This document shows, in pieces, positions 1 to 8,207 of a DNA stretch of 64,000 bases. Within the stretch, counting starts at the first letter, position 1. Each line of letters starts with the position of its first letter. Source of the DNA: an uncultured Alphaproteobacteria bacterium (lineage in GTDB: Bacteria; Pseudomonadota; Alphaproteobacteria; Micropepsales; Micropepsaceae); contig CADECX010000007.1 in NCBI GenBank assembly GCA_902825865.1, positions 31,262 to 95,261 of the forward strand, read 5' to 3'. The position numbers and the translations under genes were made by a program. The notes beneath the pieces are model-generated. The model saw only the letters and a program-made list of their open reading frames with translations. It was not told where the DNA came from and searched no databases.

Positions 1-11
1 ATGAGGGCGGA

Positions 12-1616
12 ATGAAAAGGCGGATAAAAGGAACGGTTCCCAACCGGCGGCAGGTGGTCGGCGCCCTGGCGGCCACGGGTATCGCCCCCCAGGCGCTGGC
101 GCAAAACCGCCGCCCGGCAGCCTCCAACGACAAGATCGACGCCTTTCTCGACCGCAACATCGACACAGTGGTGGTGATCTATGCCGAGAACCGCAGCTTC
201 AACAATCTTTTCCCCAATTTTCCCGGCTTGCAGCAGCCGCTTTCGCGCGTGCCGAAGGAAAGATTCCAGCAACGTGACCGCGACGGCAGTTTGCTCAAGA
301 CCTTGCCGCCGATCTGGGGCGGGTTGATCCCCACCGAGCAATCGCTGGCGGGCAGACGCCACAAAATCGTGCAAGGCGCCATCACCGGGCTGGAAAACCG
401 CCCCTTTGCGCTGCGCGATCTGGAGCATCAACTGTTGCCGCATGGGCTGATCACCCGCGACCTGATCCATGCCTTCTATCACAATCAGATGCAGATCAAC
501 GGCGGCAAGAATGACTGTTTCGTCGCCTGGGGCGACAGCGGCGCGCTGGTGATGGGCCATTATGCCGACACCGCCGCGCAAACCCGCATCGCATCCCTGG
601 CGCGCGAATTCACCCTTTGCGATAATTTCTTCATGGGCGCCTTCGGCGGCTCGTTCCTCAATCACCAATATCTGATCGCGGCGCGGCCGCCTTTTTATCC
701 CAATGCCGATGCCGGTCCGGCGGCCGGGCTGATCGCCCAGATCGAAGGCGACGATCCCACCGGCATACGCCTCAAGCAGCTTGAGGGAACGCCCGCCAGC
801 GCCATGACCGGGCCGCCCCGCTTCGGCTCCAATGCCTTGTCGCCGGATTTCTGGGCGATCAACACCATGATGCCGCCCTATCCGCCCACCACCCGCGACG
901 AATCCAGTCCCCAGCGGCTTCCGCCCCAACTCCATCGCAATATCGGCGACATGCTGTCGGACAAAGGCGTGGACTGGGCCTGGTATGCCGGGGCCTGGCA
1001 GATGGCGATGGATGGCGAGACCGACCTGCGCCGCGGCTTTCCGCCCCGACCGAATTTCCAGGTCCACCACCAGCCGCTGAATTATTTCCTCAGCTTCGCG
1101 CCCGGCACCAAAAAGCGCGACCGTCATTTGCGCGACGGCGGCCTTGGCAGCATCGCCGAAAGCAACAAGGTGATCCAAGCGGCGCGGCGCGGCGCCCTGC
1201 CCGCCGTCAGCTTCTACAAGCCCGAAGGCGACCTCAACATGCATGCCGGCTATAGCAGCGTCGCCGAGGGCGATGCCCATATCGGCGCGGTGGTCGATGC
1301 CCTGCGCGCGGGGCCGCAATGGAAGAAGATGCTGATCGCGGTGACGTTCGACGAGAATGGCGGCTGGTGGGACCATGTCGCCCCGCCCAAGGGCGACCGC
1401 TGGGGACCGGGCTCGCGCGTCCCCGCCATCCTGATCTCGCCGCATGTGAAAAAGGGCCATGTCGAGCATAGCGTCTATGACACCGGCTCGATCATGCGCT
1501 TCCTCAACCGCCGCTTTAAGATGGACAGGCTGCCGGGGGTGGAGATGCGCGACCGCGCCATGCAGGTCCAGGAAGGCTTCAGCCCCGGCGACCTCACCGA
1601 GGCGTTGAACGTCTAG
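12..1616 (+). CDS. Secreted phosphoesterase (acid phosphatase / phospholipase C family)
   Basis: The 534-residue protein is probably a periplasmic or secreted phosphoesterase of the AcpA/phospholipase C family, which hydrolyses phosphate esters or phosphodiesters. The N-terminus has a twin-arginine pair (residues 12-13) and a small-residue stretch ending ALAQ near residue 31, which suggests Tat export. The family signature ENRSF lies at 59-63, directly after a hydrophobic beta strand (VVVIYA). A second family block, FDENGGWWDH, lies near residue 445, followed by GPGSRVPAILISPHV. Its stop codon overlaps that of the convergent symporter gene (shared CTAG). The substrate cannot be told from sequence. 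Confidence 0.85.
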   Translation: MKRRIKGTVPNRRQVVGALAATGIAPQALAQNRRPAASNDKIDAFLDRNIDTVVVIYAENRSFNNLFPNFPGLQQPLSRVPKERFQQRDRDGSLLKTLPPIWGGLIPTEQSLAGRRHKIVQGAITGLENRPFALRDLEHQLLPHGLITRDLIHAFYHNQMQINGGKNDCFVAWGDSGALVMGHYADTAAQTRIASLAREFTLCDNFFMGAFGGSFLNHQYLIAARPPFYPNADAGPAAGLIAQIEGDDPTGIRLKQLEGTPASAMTGPPRFGSNALSPDFWAINTMMPPYPPTTRDESSPQRLPPQLHRNIGDMLSDKGVDWAWYAGAWQMAMDGETDLRRGFPPRPNFQVHHQPLNYFLSFAPGTKKRDRHLRDGGLGSIAESNKVIQAARRGALPAVSFYKPEGDLNMHAGYSSVAEGDAHIGAVVDALRAGPQWKKMLIAVTFDENGGWWDHVAPPKGDRWGPGSRVPAILISPHVKKGHVEHSVYDTGSIMRFLNRRFKMDRLPGVEMRDRAMQVQEGFSPGDLTEALNV

Positions 1617-2866
1617 CCCGCCGGTACCGCAACGGGCTCCGTCTCTGCTTCGGTGCCCAGCTTCTTTTCCCACTTGCTGACGATCACCGCCGCCACCGAA
1701 TTGCCCACCACATTGGTGGCGCTGCGGCCCATGTCCAGCAGATGATCGACGCCGATGATCAGCAGCAATCCCGCTTCCGGCAGATTGAACACCGGCAAGG
1801 TGGCGGCGATCACCACCAGCGAGGCGCGCGGCACACCGGCAATGCCCTTGGAGGTGATCATCAGCAGCGCCAGCATGGCGATCTGCTGGGTGATGCTGAG
1901 TTCGATGCCGTAAGCCTGGGCGATGAACAGGCTGGCGAAAGTGCAATACATCATCGAGCCGTCGAGATTGAAGGAATAGCCCAGCGGCAGGACAAAACTG
2001 ACGATCCGGCGCGGCACACCGAATTTGGGCAGGCCGGACAGCAGATAAGGATAGGCGGCTTCCGATGTGGCGGTGGAAAAAGCCAGCAGGATGGGCTCGC
2101 GGATGGTCTTGAGCAGCGCCCCGATCCTTTGGCGCACCGCCAGCAGCGAGGCGGCGAGCAACACCACCCACAGCAGGCCCAGCGACAGATAAAAGCCGCC
2201 GATGAATTTGGCATAGACCACGACAATGCCAAGACCCGACGTGGCCACGGTGGACGCCAGGGCCGCGAACACCACCAGCGGCGCCAGCACCATCACATAG
2301 GAGGTGATCTTCAGCATCACCGCCGCGATCTGTTCGCAGGCCGTCAGCAGTTCAGGCGCCTTGCCGTCCAGCGCCGCCACCGCCGTGCCCACGAACACCG
2401 AAAACACCACGATCTGCAGGATCTCGTTCTTCGCCATGGCGTCGAAGATCGAGGCCGGCACCAGATGCGTAATAAAGTCCTTCAAGGTGAAAGCGCTGGT
2501 GGCCAAATGCGCCGTCTCGCTGGGCGGCGGCAGAGCCAGGCCCGCGCCCGGCTGCAACAGATGCACCATGATCAGGCCCAGGCTCAGCGAGACCAGCGAG
2601 GCCAGCATGAACCAGGCCAGGGTCTTGACCCCCACCCGGCCGATGGCGGCGGAGTCCTCCATATGGGCGATGCCCACCACCAGGGTCGAGAATACCAGGG
2701 GCGCGATGATCATCTTGATCAGGCGCAGGAAGATGTCGGTGATGATGGACAGATGCCCCGCCGCCGCCTTGGCGCCTTCGGGCGAAAGCTGGGTATTGAT
2801 CAGAAAGCCCACAAGCACGCCCAGAATCATCGCACTGGCGATCAGGGCCGGAAGATAGCGTTTCAA
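1613..2866 (-). CDS. Dicarboxylate/amino acid:cation symporter (DctA/GltP family)
   Basis: This 417-residue membrane protein belongs to the DAACS (SLC1-like) family, which imports C4-dicarboxylates or acidic amino acids with protons or sodium. The two re-entrant hairpin regions are recognisable: a Ser-rich region before GLPKFGVPRR, then FNLDGSMMYCTFASLF (the NMDGT-like motif). Near the C-terminus GVDHLLDMGRSATNVVGN carries the substrate-binding Arg and Asn. The final Asn of that motif replaces the Asp typical of glutamate carriers and resembles DctA, so a dicarboxylate is favoured, but not proven. The reading frame opens with TTG; no better ATG exists before the first membrane segment. Confidence 0.9.
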   Translation of the reverse strand: MKRYLPALIASAMILGVLVGFLINTQLSPEGAKAAAGHLSIITDIFLRLIKMIIAPLVFSTLVVGIAHMEDSAAIGRVGVKTLAWFMLASLVSLSLGLIMVHLLQPGAGLALPPPSETAHLATSAFTLKDFITHLVPASIFDAMAKNEILQIVVFSVFVGTAVAALDGKAPELLTACEQIAAVMLKITSYVMVLAPLVVFAALASTVATSGLGIVVVYAKFIGGFYLSLGLLWVVLLAASLLAVRQRIGALLKTIREPILLAFSTATSEAAYPYLLSGLPKFGVPRRIVSFVLPLGYSFNLDGSMMYCTFASLFIAQAYGIELSITQQIAMLALLMITSKGIAGVPRASLVVIAATLPVFNLPEAGLLLIIGVDHLLDMGRSATNVVGNSVAAVIVSKWEKKLGTEAETEPVAVPAG

Positions 2867-3020
2867 AGGGGCCCCGGGGGTGGTTGCAAAGCTATGACAG
2901 CATTAGTGGGAACGTAAGTCCATCATGGCCGTCTGTGGGTTCATTTGGCCTTGCGCGCGGGTTTTTTCTAGCGGGTCGGGGCGGCGAGCAACTGGTTCAG
3001 TTTGAGCTAGGGCTGTAGCC

Positions 3021-3383
3021 CTAATCTGAGGGTGGCGTCACTATTTTCGGGGCTTTCGACATGAGCCTGCCCAGCCTTTCAAAATACTCTCGGCGGCTAA
3101 TGGAGCTGTCGGAATATAGATAGAATTGCTTGGCGTCGTTGTTGCTGTACCAGATGTTTTTGAAACTGGCTGGGTCGCTCCCAAAGATTACCGCTTGATC
3201 GATGTATTTGCCGTAGTTGACCCACTTGTCGGAGGTTTGCCCGAGCGGCTTGTAGTTGCGGTTTAACGGTAGGTAGATGAATTTTCGGCCACGCGTTTCC
3301 AGATGCTGGAAACAATACGGCATCCAATAACGAAACCAGGTATTGCTGAACGCCAATCTTTGGGCGCTTGCTGTATCAATCAT
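3021..3383 (-). CDS. Hypothetical protein, 120 residues, AT-rich
   Basis: This is a 120-residue soluble protein with no family I recognise. It is rich in aromatic residues (F, Y, W) and Asn/Lys, with a segment FQHLETRGRKFIYLPLNRNY. The local base composition is clearly more AT-rich than the neighbours, suggesting recent acquisition. A run of six G lies about eight bases before the ATG and can serve as ribosome binding site, supporting this start. A short inverted repeat (AGGGCT-GT-AGCCCT) lies just beyond the stop. It stands alone between a symporter gene and a repeat-rich gap. Confidence 0.55.
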   Translation of the reverse strand: MIDTASAQRLAFSNTWFRYWMPYCFQHLETRGRKFIYLPLNRNYKPLGQTSDKWVNYGKYIDQAVIFGSDPASFKNIWYSNNDAKQFYLYSDSSISRREYFERLGRLMSKAPKIVTPPSD

Positions 3384-3510
3384 TTCAGCCCCCCTAGGAA
3401 GCTGCAGCCAGCTCCCATGTCTCGGTCAGCTGCATGATATCACCGATATCTCAAAGACGCGCGTTCTGGGAATGACGGGCTGTCAGCCATCCAAAAGGCC
3501 CGCGGCAGAC

Positions 3511-3572
3511 CGGCGAGGGTTCACCGGTCTGCCGGGCTGCAGAAGGCTGCAAAGAGGTATTTGCAACCTTTT
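3511..3572 (+). repeat. 62-bp direct repeat, copy 1
   Basis: Copy 1 starts CGGCGAGGGTTCACCGG and ends in a hairpin GGCTGCAAA-GAGGTA-TTTGCAACC followed by TTTT. It matches copy 2 (3699-3760) with three mismatches over 62 bp. Each copy carries its own terminator-like hairpin; this one has a single wobble pair. Confidence 0.85.
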
Positions 3573-3633
3573 CTGTGTTCACCCTGTCCTTCGCTTGCGC
3601 TCCGGGCTTCCCTGCCTGGCGGCCCGCTTGGTC

Positions 3634-3681
3634 GCGCGCCGCTGCGGCGTTCGCCGGGGCGAAAGGTCCACTGGACCTTTC
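3634..3681 (+). repeat. Dispersed 45-bp repeat, copy in forward orientation
   Basis: A 21-base block (GCGCGCCGCTGCGGCGTTCG plus C) is followed after 9 bases by AGGTCCACTGGACCT. Both blocks recur in reverse complement, with the same 9-base spacing, at 45526-45570. The second block sits in a perfect 21-bp palindrome, GAAAGGTCCA-C-TGGACCTTTC, at 3661-3681. No gene explains it. Confidence 0.8.
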
Positions 3682-3698
3682 GCTGGTCCCGGCTCACC

Positions 3699-3760
3699 CG
3701 GCGAGGGTTCACCGGCCTGTCGGGCTGCAGAAGGCTGCAAAGAGGTATTTGCAGCCTTTT
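3699..3760 (+). repeat. 62-bp direct repeat, copy 2
   Basis: Copy 2 of the repeat described at 3511-3572, about 95 percent identical. It ends immediately before the convergent TonB receptor stop codon at 3775. Confidence 0.85.
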
Positions 3761-3761
3761 T
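3733..3761 (+). terminator. Rho-independent terminator-like hairpin
   Basis: A perfect 9-bp stem GGCTGCAAA / TTTGCAGCC with a 6-base loop is followed by five T on the plus strand. No plus-strand gene lies upstream, so it may be a feature of the repeat rather than a terminator in use. On the minus strand the stem lacks a T-tract, so it is a poor terminator for the TonB receptor gene. Confidence 0.55.
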
Positions 3762-3774
3762 CTAAGCGGGGCTG

Positions 3775-6108
3775 TTACAGCCCGACCTTCACCTCAAGAC
3801 CGAAGGTGCGCGGCATGTTGAAGTTGCCGTAATCGCCCAGGGTCGAGCGGTTGGCCGGATCGCGGCGGTAGACGAAGGTGTTGTCCGCCAGGTTGCGAAC
3901 CCAGAAGCCGATATCCAAGGTCGTGCCGTCATGCCCCTGCAAGGCGATATCGGCCAGACCGACGCGGGCGTTCACCACGAAGGACGCATCATTGGTGATG
4001 CTTTCCTGATCGAAGGTCTGGGTGGCGTCGGCATAGTTGGCGTCCAAATGCAGGCGGATCGCCGCGAAGTCCATCGGATAGGTATAATCGACGGCGGCGC
4101 TGTAGGCATTCCGCGGCGTGAAGACGATAAACACCGGCTGGATGATATTGTTGAAGGGGTTCAAGGTCGGCGGGATCTTGGTGAAGGTATAAGCGTAAGA
4201 ACCCGAGACATTCAGGCCGGGCGCCAGATTGGCTTCCGCTTCCAACTCCAAACCGGTGATCTTGGTCACGCCGGGCGCGTTGATGGCTTCCAGCGTGTTG
4301 CGGGTCGAACCATTGGGCTGCGGCGTCACCAGGTTGAAGTCGATCTGGCTGCCGGTGCGGTCCATGGTGTAGATCGCGCCGTTGACACGCAGCATGTCGA
4401 ACCATTCGGTCTTGAAGCCGATTTCGTAGGAATCGACGTCTTCCGGACCGAAGGAGCGGAAGGTCAGCGAACGCGAGCTGGCGCCGCCGGCACGATAGCC
4501 CGAGGCATATTTGGCATAGACATTGATGGTATCGGTGACATCGGCCGCCAGGGTCACCATCGGATTGAAGCGGCTGTCCTTTTCCACAAACTGCAGATTG
4601 GTCACCGCATTGGACACTCTGTAGAGCGTTCCCTTCTTATTGTCGCTGGTGTAGCGCGCGCCGAAGGTCAGGTGGAACATGTCATCCATGATTTCCGGCG
4701 TGTAGGTGAACTGGCCATAGACCGCCGAGCTTTTGGCAAAGGCGACGCTGGCGCGGTCGAGACTGCGGCGCCCCGGAATGGTCGGGGTGGGATCGTTGAT
4801 GGTGTAACCCAGGCTGCTCGCGGTCGGAATGCCGGTCGCGCTCCAGGTGTTGGTGCTGGGAGTCGCGGCTTCTTCCTGAGCCTTTTCCTGGAAGTAATAG
4901 AGACCGGCGACATATTGCACGCGATTGTCGAACAGATCGCCCACGGCCTGCAATTCCTGGGTGAACTGATGCTGCCACAGCTGCGAAAGGCTGTAGCGGC
5001 TGAAGGCGGTGTTGGTGGTGAAGGCCGGAACGCGGTGGGCGCCGCCGGCATTGTCCCACTGGTCGGTGAAGACATTGCGGTAGGCGCTGATCGAGCGGAC
5101 CTGCATATTCTCCAGCGCGTCCCACTTGATGCTCAGCATATGGCCGCTGGTGATGTCGACGCTGGGCTGCTGCGGCACGCCGATATCGGCGATGCTCATG
5201 CGCTCTGTGCCCTGCACTTGCACGATGGCCGGCAAGGGACGGATCTGACCGGCGGGCAAGGTGCCCGTGCCCGGGCCGATCACCCGGTTCTGCACATTGT
5301 AGTTCAACAGCTGGCTGTAAAAGGGCGTGTTTTCGTCATGGGCATAGTCGTAGGAATAATCGACCTGGACGCTGTCGACCGGATTCCAGCGATTGCTGAT
5401 CTTGAAGCCCTTGCGGTTGTAAAAACCCCAGCCGGTGGAGCCCGGCAGCGGGTCCTTGGTGACGGGATTCTGGTGCTGGATCACGCCGTCGAGCTTGGTG
5501 GCGATGCCGAACACCGCCGGCAGGTCGAGATGGGCTTCGCTGTTATAGATGCCCAGATTGCCGGCGCCGGCCAGCATGCGCAGGCCGAACTGGCCGGTGG
5601 GGGCGCGGGTGACGATGGAGAGCGCGCCGCCTTCGGTGTTGCGGCCGAACAATGTGCCTTGCGGGCCCTTCAGCACTTCGATGCGTTCGATATCCAGAAG
5701 GGCGGCGTTGAGGCCCTGTTGGCGGGCGAGATAGACGCCGTCGATATAGACGCCGACGCCCTGCTCGCGGGCGGGCTGGTTGGCGTCCAAGGGAACGATG
5801 CCGCGGATGCCGATGGTGAGCGCGGACTGGCGCGCCTCGAAGGTGGCGACGCGAAGTCCCGGAATGGCGCCGTCATTCAAATCCAGCAGGCTGGAGATAT
5901 GGCGGTCTTCGATCATGGCGGGAGAGACGACCGAAATCGCGATCGGCGTCTTCTGCAGGTCGGTCTCGCGCTTTTCCGCGGTGACCGTAACGGCTTCCAG
6001 GCCGCCATCATTATTGGCTGCCAAGGTCTGGCCTTGCGCCCAGGCGTTGGACGCGAAAACCGACGTCAACGCGACAATTGCCGCGCCGCAGCGAAGTGAC
6101 ATTTTCAT
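3775..6108 (-). CDS. TonB-dependent receptor
   Basis: This 777-residue outer-membrane receptor has a signal peptide ending near AWAQ (residue 25). A plug domain spans about residues 40-165, with the typical block IEVLKGPQGTLFGRNTEGG. A long beta-barrel with alternating aromatic strands ends in PRTFGLEVKVGL. It resembles the large family of TonB receptors for sugars, sterols or aromatics in alphaproteobacteria rather than a specific siderophore receptor; the ligand is unknown. No CarO-type or FecA-type signalling extension is visible. GAGGG eight bases before the ATG supports the start. It is monocistronic as far as can be seen. Confidence 0.92.
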   Translation of the reverse strand: MKMSLRCGAAIVALTSVFASNAWAQGQTLAANNDGGLEAVTVTAEKRETDLQKTPIAISVVSPAMIEDRHISSLLDLNDGAIPGLRVATFEARQSALTIGIRGIVPLDANQPAREQGVGVYIDGVYLARQQGLNAALLDIERIEVLKGPQGTLFGRNTEGGALSIVTRAPTGQFGLRMLAGAGNLGIYNSEAHLDLPAVFGIATKLDGVIQHQNPVTKDPLPGSTGWGFYNRKGFKISNRWNPVDSVQVDYSYDYAHDENTPFYSQLLNYNVQNRVIGPGTGTLPAGQIRPLPAIVQVQGTERMSIADIGVPQQPSVDITSGHMLSIKWDALENMQVRSISAYRNVFTDQWDNAGGAHRVPAFTTNTAFSRYSLSQLWQHQFTQELQAVGDLFDNRVQYVAGLYYFQEKAQEEAATPSTNTWSATGIPTASSLGYTINDPTPTIPGRRSLDRASVAFAKSSAVYGQFTYTPEIMDDMFHLTFGARYTSDNKKGTLYRVSNAVTNLQFVEKDSRFNPMVTLAADVTDTINVYAKYASGYRAGGASSRSLTFRSFGPEDVDSYEIGFKTEWFDMLRVNGAIYTMDRTGSQIDFNLVTPQPNGSTRNTLEAINAPGVTKITGLELEAEANLAPGLNVSGSYAYTFTKIPPTLNPFNNIIQPVFIVFTPRNAYSAAVDYTYPMDFAAIRLHLDANYADATQTFDQESITNDASFVVNARVGLADIALQGHDGTTLDIGFWVRNLADNTFVYRRDPANRSTLGDYGNFNMPRTFGLEVKVGL

Positions 6109-6329
6109 GAAGAAACCCTCTTATTGCGATGAAGCGGGTTTCACAGAGGCGTGTAACAAGACGGCTTCAGAAATGTGAAGTTTTTGTTATGGGTTAACAG
6201 CCACGTCGCAACTGCCGGCTGAAACCCCGGACTGCCTTCAATTTGGGCAAATGCCCGCGCGCTTTTTGCAGTGCAGATCGGCGTGGAAACGATTGCGGCC
6301 CGGCAATGCGGCTGCTTAGAGTGCCGCCC

Positions 6330-6503
6330 ATGCAACAGCTCTTATCCATCCCGCCCTGGCTCGATCTGCTCAACGCCCTGCAAAAAGAATGGCGTGATTA
6401 CGAAATCCAGTTCGGACGCAATCCCGACGGCTATATCGAACGGCTTTTGCGGGAAACCGGCAAATGGCCCTTGCCGGGCCAGGCCTCAAAGCATCGTCAC
6501 TGA
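6330..6503 (+). CDS. Hypothetical small protein, 57 residues
   Basis: This is a small, probably soluble protein, beginning MQQLLSIPPWLDLL and containing the block EWRDYEIQFGRNPDGYIERL. The composition (amphipathic helices, Trp, ordered codon use) looks like a genuine protein. No family is recognised. An in-frame ATG at 6306 would add eight residues. It lies divergent to the TonB receptor and convergent with the CYTH gene. Confidence 0.5.
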   Translation: MQQLLSIPPWLDLLNALQKEWRDYEIQFGRNPDGYIERLLRETGKWPLPGQASKHRH

Positions 6504-6521
6504 GCGCCGGACCAAGGTCAG

Positions 6522-7076
6522 TCAAAAACAATCTTCAGGCAGGCCGTTTTTGGCCAACTGGCCACCCGAAAAGCGGGGGTCATCCGTCACTTCGCGCGCG
6601 ATGAAATCCGGCGCGGGGAATGCCGCCAACGCTTCGGCTGACTCAAATTCCGCCTCCGCCAGCACCAGCCCGCCAAGCGGGCCCTGAAACTCGTCAACTG
6701 ATACCGGCACGCCCAAAAGCGGCTGCAACTTGTGACGCAGCTTCTTGATCGTGAACCCCTGGAACGATGCCCGGACTGCGGCGAACTCTTCCTCCGGCAA
6801 GTATATGGTCGTGATAAGCCGCGTTTGTGCGTCAAGGTCGGCCTTGCGGCCCAGCTTGAAAAGGGGCGCCCCGCCATTGCCCGGGCGCAACTCTCTCAGC
6901 CGCAGCCTCGCACCCGTGACGTAAAGGTCGGTGATGATGTCCGTTCGGACGATGCGCTCACGCGGCACTTCGCGGCACAGCCAACGCCGCTCCCGCTCGA
7001 CCGCCATATACTTTTGCTTGGGGAAACCCAGGCCGGTGGCAGTCTGTTGATCAATAGCCATCATTTGCGTTTGCAT
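6522..7076 (-). CDS. CYTH-domain protein (triphosphate tunnel family)
   Basis: This 184-residue protein has the CYTH signature near the N-terminus: E27-R-E29-R-R31, the ExExK motif with Arg for Lys. Alternating charged strands follow (RLRLRELRPG, LFKLGRKADL, LVLAEAEFES), as expected for the eight-strand tunnel. The family hydrolyses inorganic or nucleoside triphosphates or makes cAMP; which applies here is unknown. I chose the ATG at 7076 because GGAG lies six bases upstream; a TTG at 7088 is possible. It follows the XRE regulator gene by a few bases and is probably the third gene of that operon, an unusual association. Confidence 0.75.
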   Translation of the reverse strand: MQTQMMAIDQQTATGLGFPKQKYMAVERERRWLCREVPRERIVRTDIITDLYVTGARLRLRELRPGNGGAPLFKLGRKADLDAQTRLITTIYLPEEEFAAVRASFQGFTIKKLRHKLQPLLGVPVSVDEFQGPLGGLVLAEAEFESAEALAAFPAPDFIAREVTDDPRFSGGQLAKNGLPEDCF

Positions 7077-7092
7077 GGGCGGCTCCAACCGT

Positions 7093-7338
7093 TCACGACT
7101 TCACCAGCCGCATCGCCGAACCCGGCCGGCTGGAATGGAATTCCAGTATGTCGCCGGGCTGGCAGTCGAGCGCCTCGCAGATAGCGGCCAGGGTTGAAAA
7201 GCGAATCGCCTTGGCCTTGCCGGTCTTGAGGATCGACAGATTGGCCAAGGTGATATCCACCTTCGCGGCCAAGTCCGTCAGCGTCATTCGTCGCATGTAC
7301 AACAATTCGTCCAGCTTGACGGTGATCTCCATGGTCAC
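7093..7338 (-). CDS. XRE-family (Cro/CI-type) transcriptional regulator, YozG-like
   Basis: This 81-residue protein is essentially one helix-turn-helix domain: RRMTLTDLAAKVDITLANLS, then ILKTGKAKAIRFSTLAAICE. It resembles the short YozG-type regulators that are commonly encoded next to DUF2975 membrane proteins. The GTG start overlaps the stop of the DUF2975 gene (GTGA); an ATG lies two codons later. The palindromes upstream of the operon (7920-7943, 7964-7980) are plausible autoregulatory sites. Confidence 0.8.
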   Translation of the reverse strand: MTMEITVKLDELLYMRRMTLTDLAAKVDITLANLSILKTGKAKAIRFSTLAAICEALDCQPGDILEFHSSRPGSAMRLVKS

Positions 7339-7898
7339 ACCATGCCTTCAAGCTCGTCGCGCATCTTGGCGCCGTGCTTGAAGATGCGCGCCAGGACGAA
7401 GATCAAAAGGATCGCCAGCATGCCCACCGGATCGGGCTCGGAACCGCCGCTGATGTGGAAATGCGGATTGTCGACGCTCTCCGGCGCGATGCCGGTGACA
7501 AAGATCAAGGTCAAAAGCTGCACCGCCATGAGGCCCAGCAGCAGAAAGCCGATACGGTTCAGCCGATCGGCATTGCCGCCGACAAAGGGATCGCCGGCGA
7601 TGGCGGTATCGACAATGCCGCTGGTGGCGCGGATCACGAACAGGATCAGAATGACGCTGATCAACCCGCCCCCCACCGCGAACAGCGCAGCCGTCAGGGC
7701 CCGCACCATGGGCACCCCGTCCGCTTCCAGGGGTATGCCCATGTTCTGGATGATGGCCGGGGTGAACAGCAGCCCGCCCACCCCCAGGGTGCAGGCGACA
7801 AAGGCCAGCGCCAGGACGGCGGTGATTAAGACCGTGAACCAGGTCGCCGCCTTCAGCAGCCAGCTGGTGATCGCGAAAAGGTGCTGTTTGTCGGCCAT
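7335..7898 (-). CDS. DUF2975 membrane protein
   Basis: This 187-residue protein has four hydrophobic membrane-spanning stretches separated by short loops. The layout and its pairing with a short XRE regulator match the DUF2975 family. The function is unknown; by analogy with other small regulator/membrane-protein pairs, the membrane protein may influence regulator activity. A strong GGGGAGGGG ribosome site precedes the ATG. It is the first gene of the DUF2975-XRE-CYTH operon. Confidence 0.75.
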   Translation of the reverse strand: MADKQHLFAITSWLLKAATWFTVLITAVLALAFVACTLGVGGLLFTPAIIQNMGIPLEADGVPMVRALTAALFAVGGGLISVILILFVIRATSGIVDTAIAGDPFVGGNADRLNRIGFLLLGLMAVQLLTLIFVTGIAPESVDNPHFHISGGSEPDPVGMLAILLIFVLARIFKHGAKMRDELEGMV

Positions 7899-7919
7899 TG
7901 GCCCCTCCCCAGATTACCC

Positions 7920-7943
7920 ATATCGGTATCCAATAACCGATAT
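7920..7943. promoter_or_regulatory. Operator-like palindrome 1 (ATATCGGT-N8-ACCGATAT)
   Basis: Perfect 8-bp inverted repeat arms separated by 8 bases, 22 bases upstream of the DUF2975 start. It is probably a binding site for the XRE regulator of the operon, by position. Confidence 0.55.
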
Positions 7944-7963
7944 ATCGAATTACGAGATTACAT

Positions 7964-7980
7964 ATATCGATTATCGATAT
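7964..7980. promoter_or_regulatory. Operator-like palindrome 2 (ATATCGAT-T-ATCGATAT)
   Basis: A perfect 17-bp palindrome. Its centre is about 40 bases from the centre of palindrome 1, near four helical turns, and it shares the ATATCG half-site. Two related sites at this spacing suggest cooperative binding on the promoter. Confidence 0.55.
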
Positions 7981-8207
7981 GCATGTCAAGAGAGGTCTTG
8001 GGACCTGAAAAGGCCCTCCAACCACCTTGGGGCCCATCAGCCGGCCAAGGCGAGCGCTGTTGCTTTGGCTTGGTTCGAAGACGGCCCAACCCCATTTGGC
8101 CTGTTACAGCGCCAAACTGGCCTGTTAATCCAGATTGGTTCGCTAACGTCCCAATTCAGTTTCCCCGACGTGCCCCTTGCCGCCGCGCCGTCTAAGACAG
8201 GCCTGGG

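Larger units (their letters stand above)
3384..3774. other. Gene-free, repeat-rich interval
   Basis: About 390 bases hold no convincing gene. The open frames seen here on both strands are translations of repeats and share no family resemblance. The interval holds two copies of a 62-bp direct repeat, a copy of a dispersed 45-bp repeat found again near 45.5 kb, and a perfect hairpin with a T-tract (see separate entries). Confidence 0.6.
7899..8207. other. Intergenic region upstream of the DUF2975 operon
   Basis: About 310 bases without a gene. The part nearest the DUF2975 gene is AT-rich and holds two perfect palindromes. The remainder is GC-rich and contains GGCCTGTTA twice within 35 bases, with no coding signal I trust. 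Confidence 0.5.

Noticed and set aside
1742..2917. Long plus-strand open frame rich in His, Gln and Arg opposite the symporter gene
   Set aside because: It is the antisense shadow of a gene with strong family motifs; GC-rich codon bias opens such frames.
3931..6099. 722-codon plus-strand frame opposite the TonB receptor
   Set aside because: Antisense shadow; no domain, composition dominated by Gly, Asp and Ala from receptor codons.
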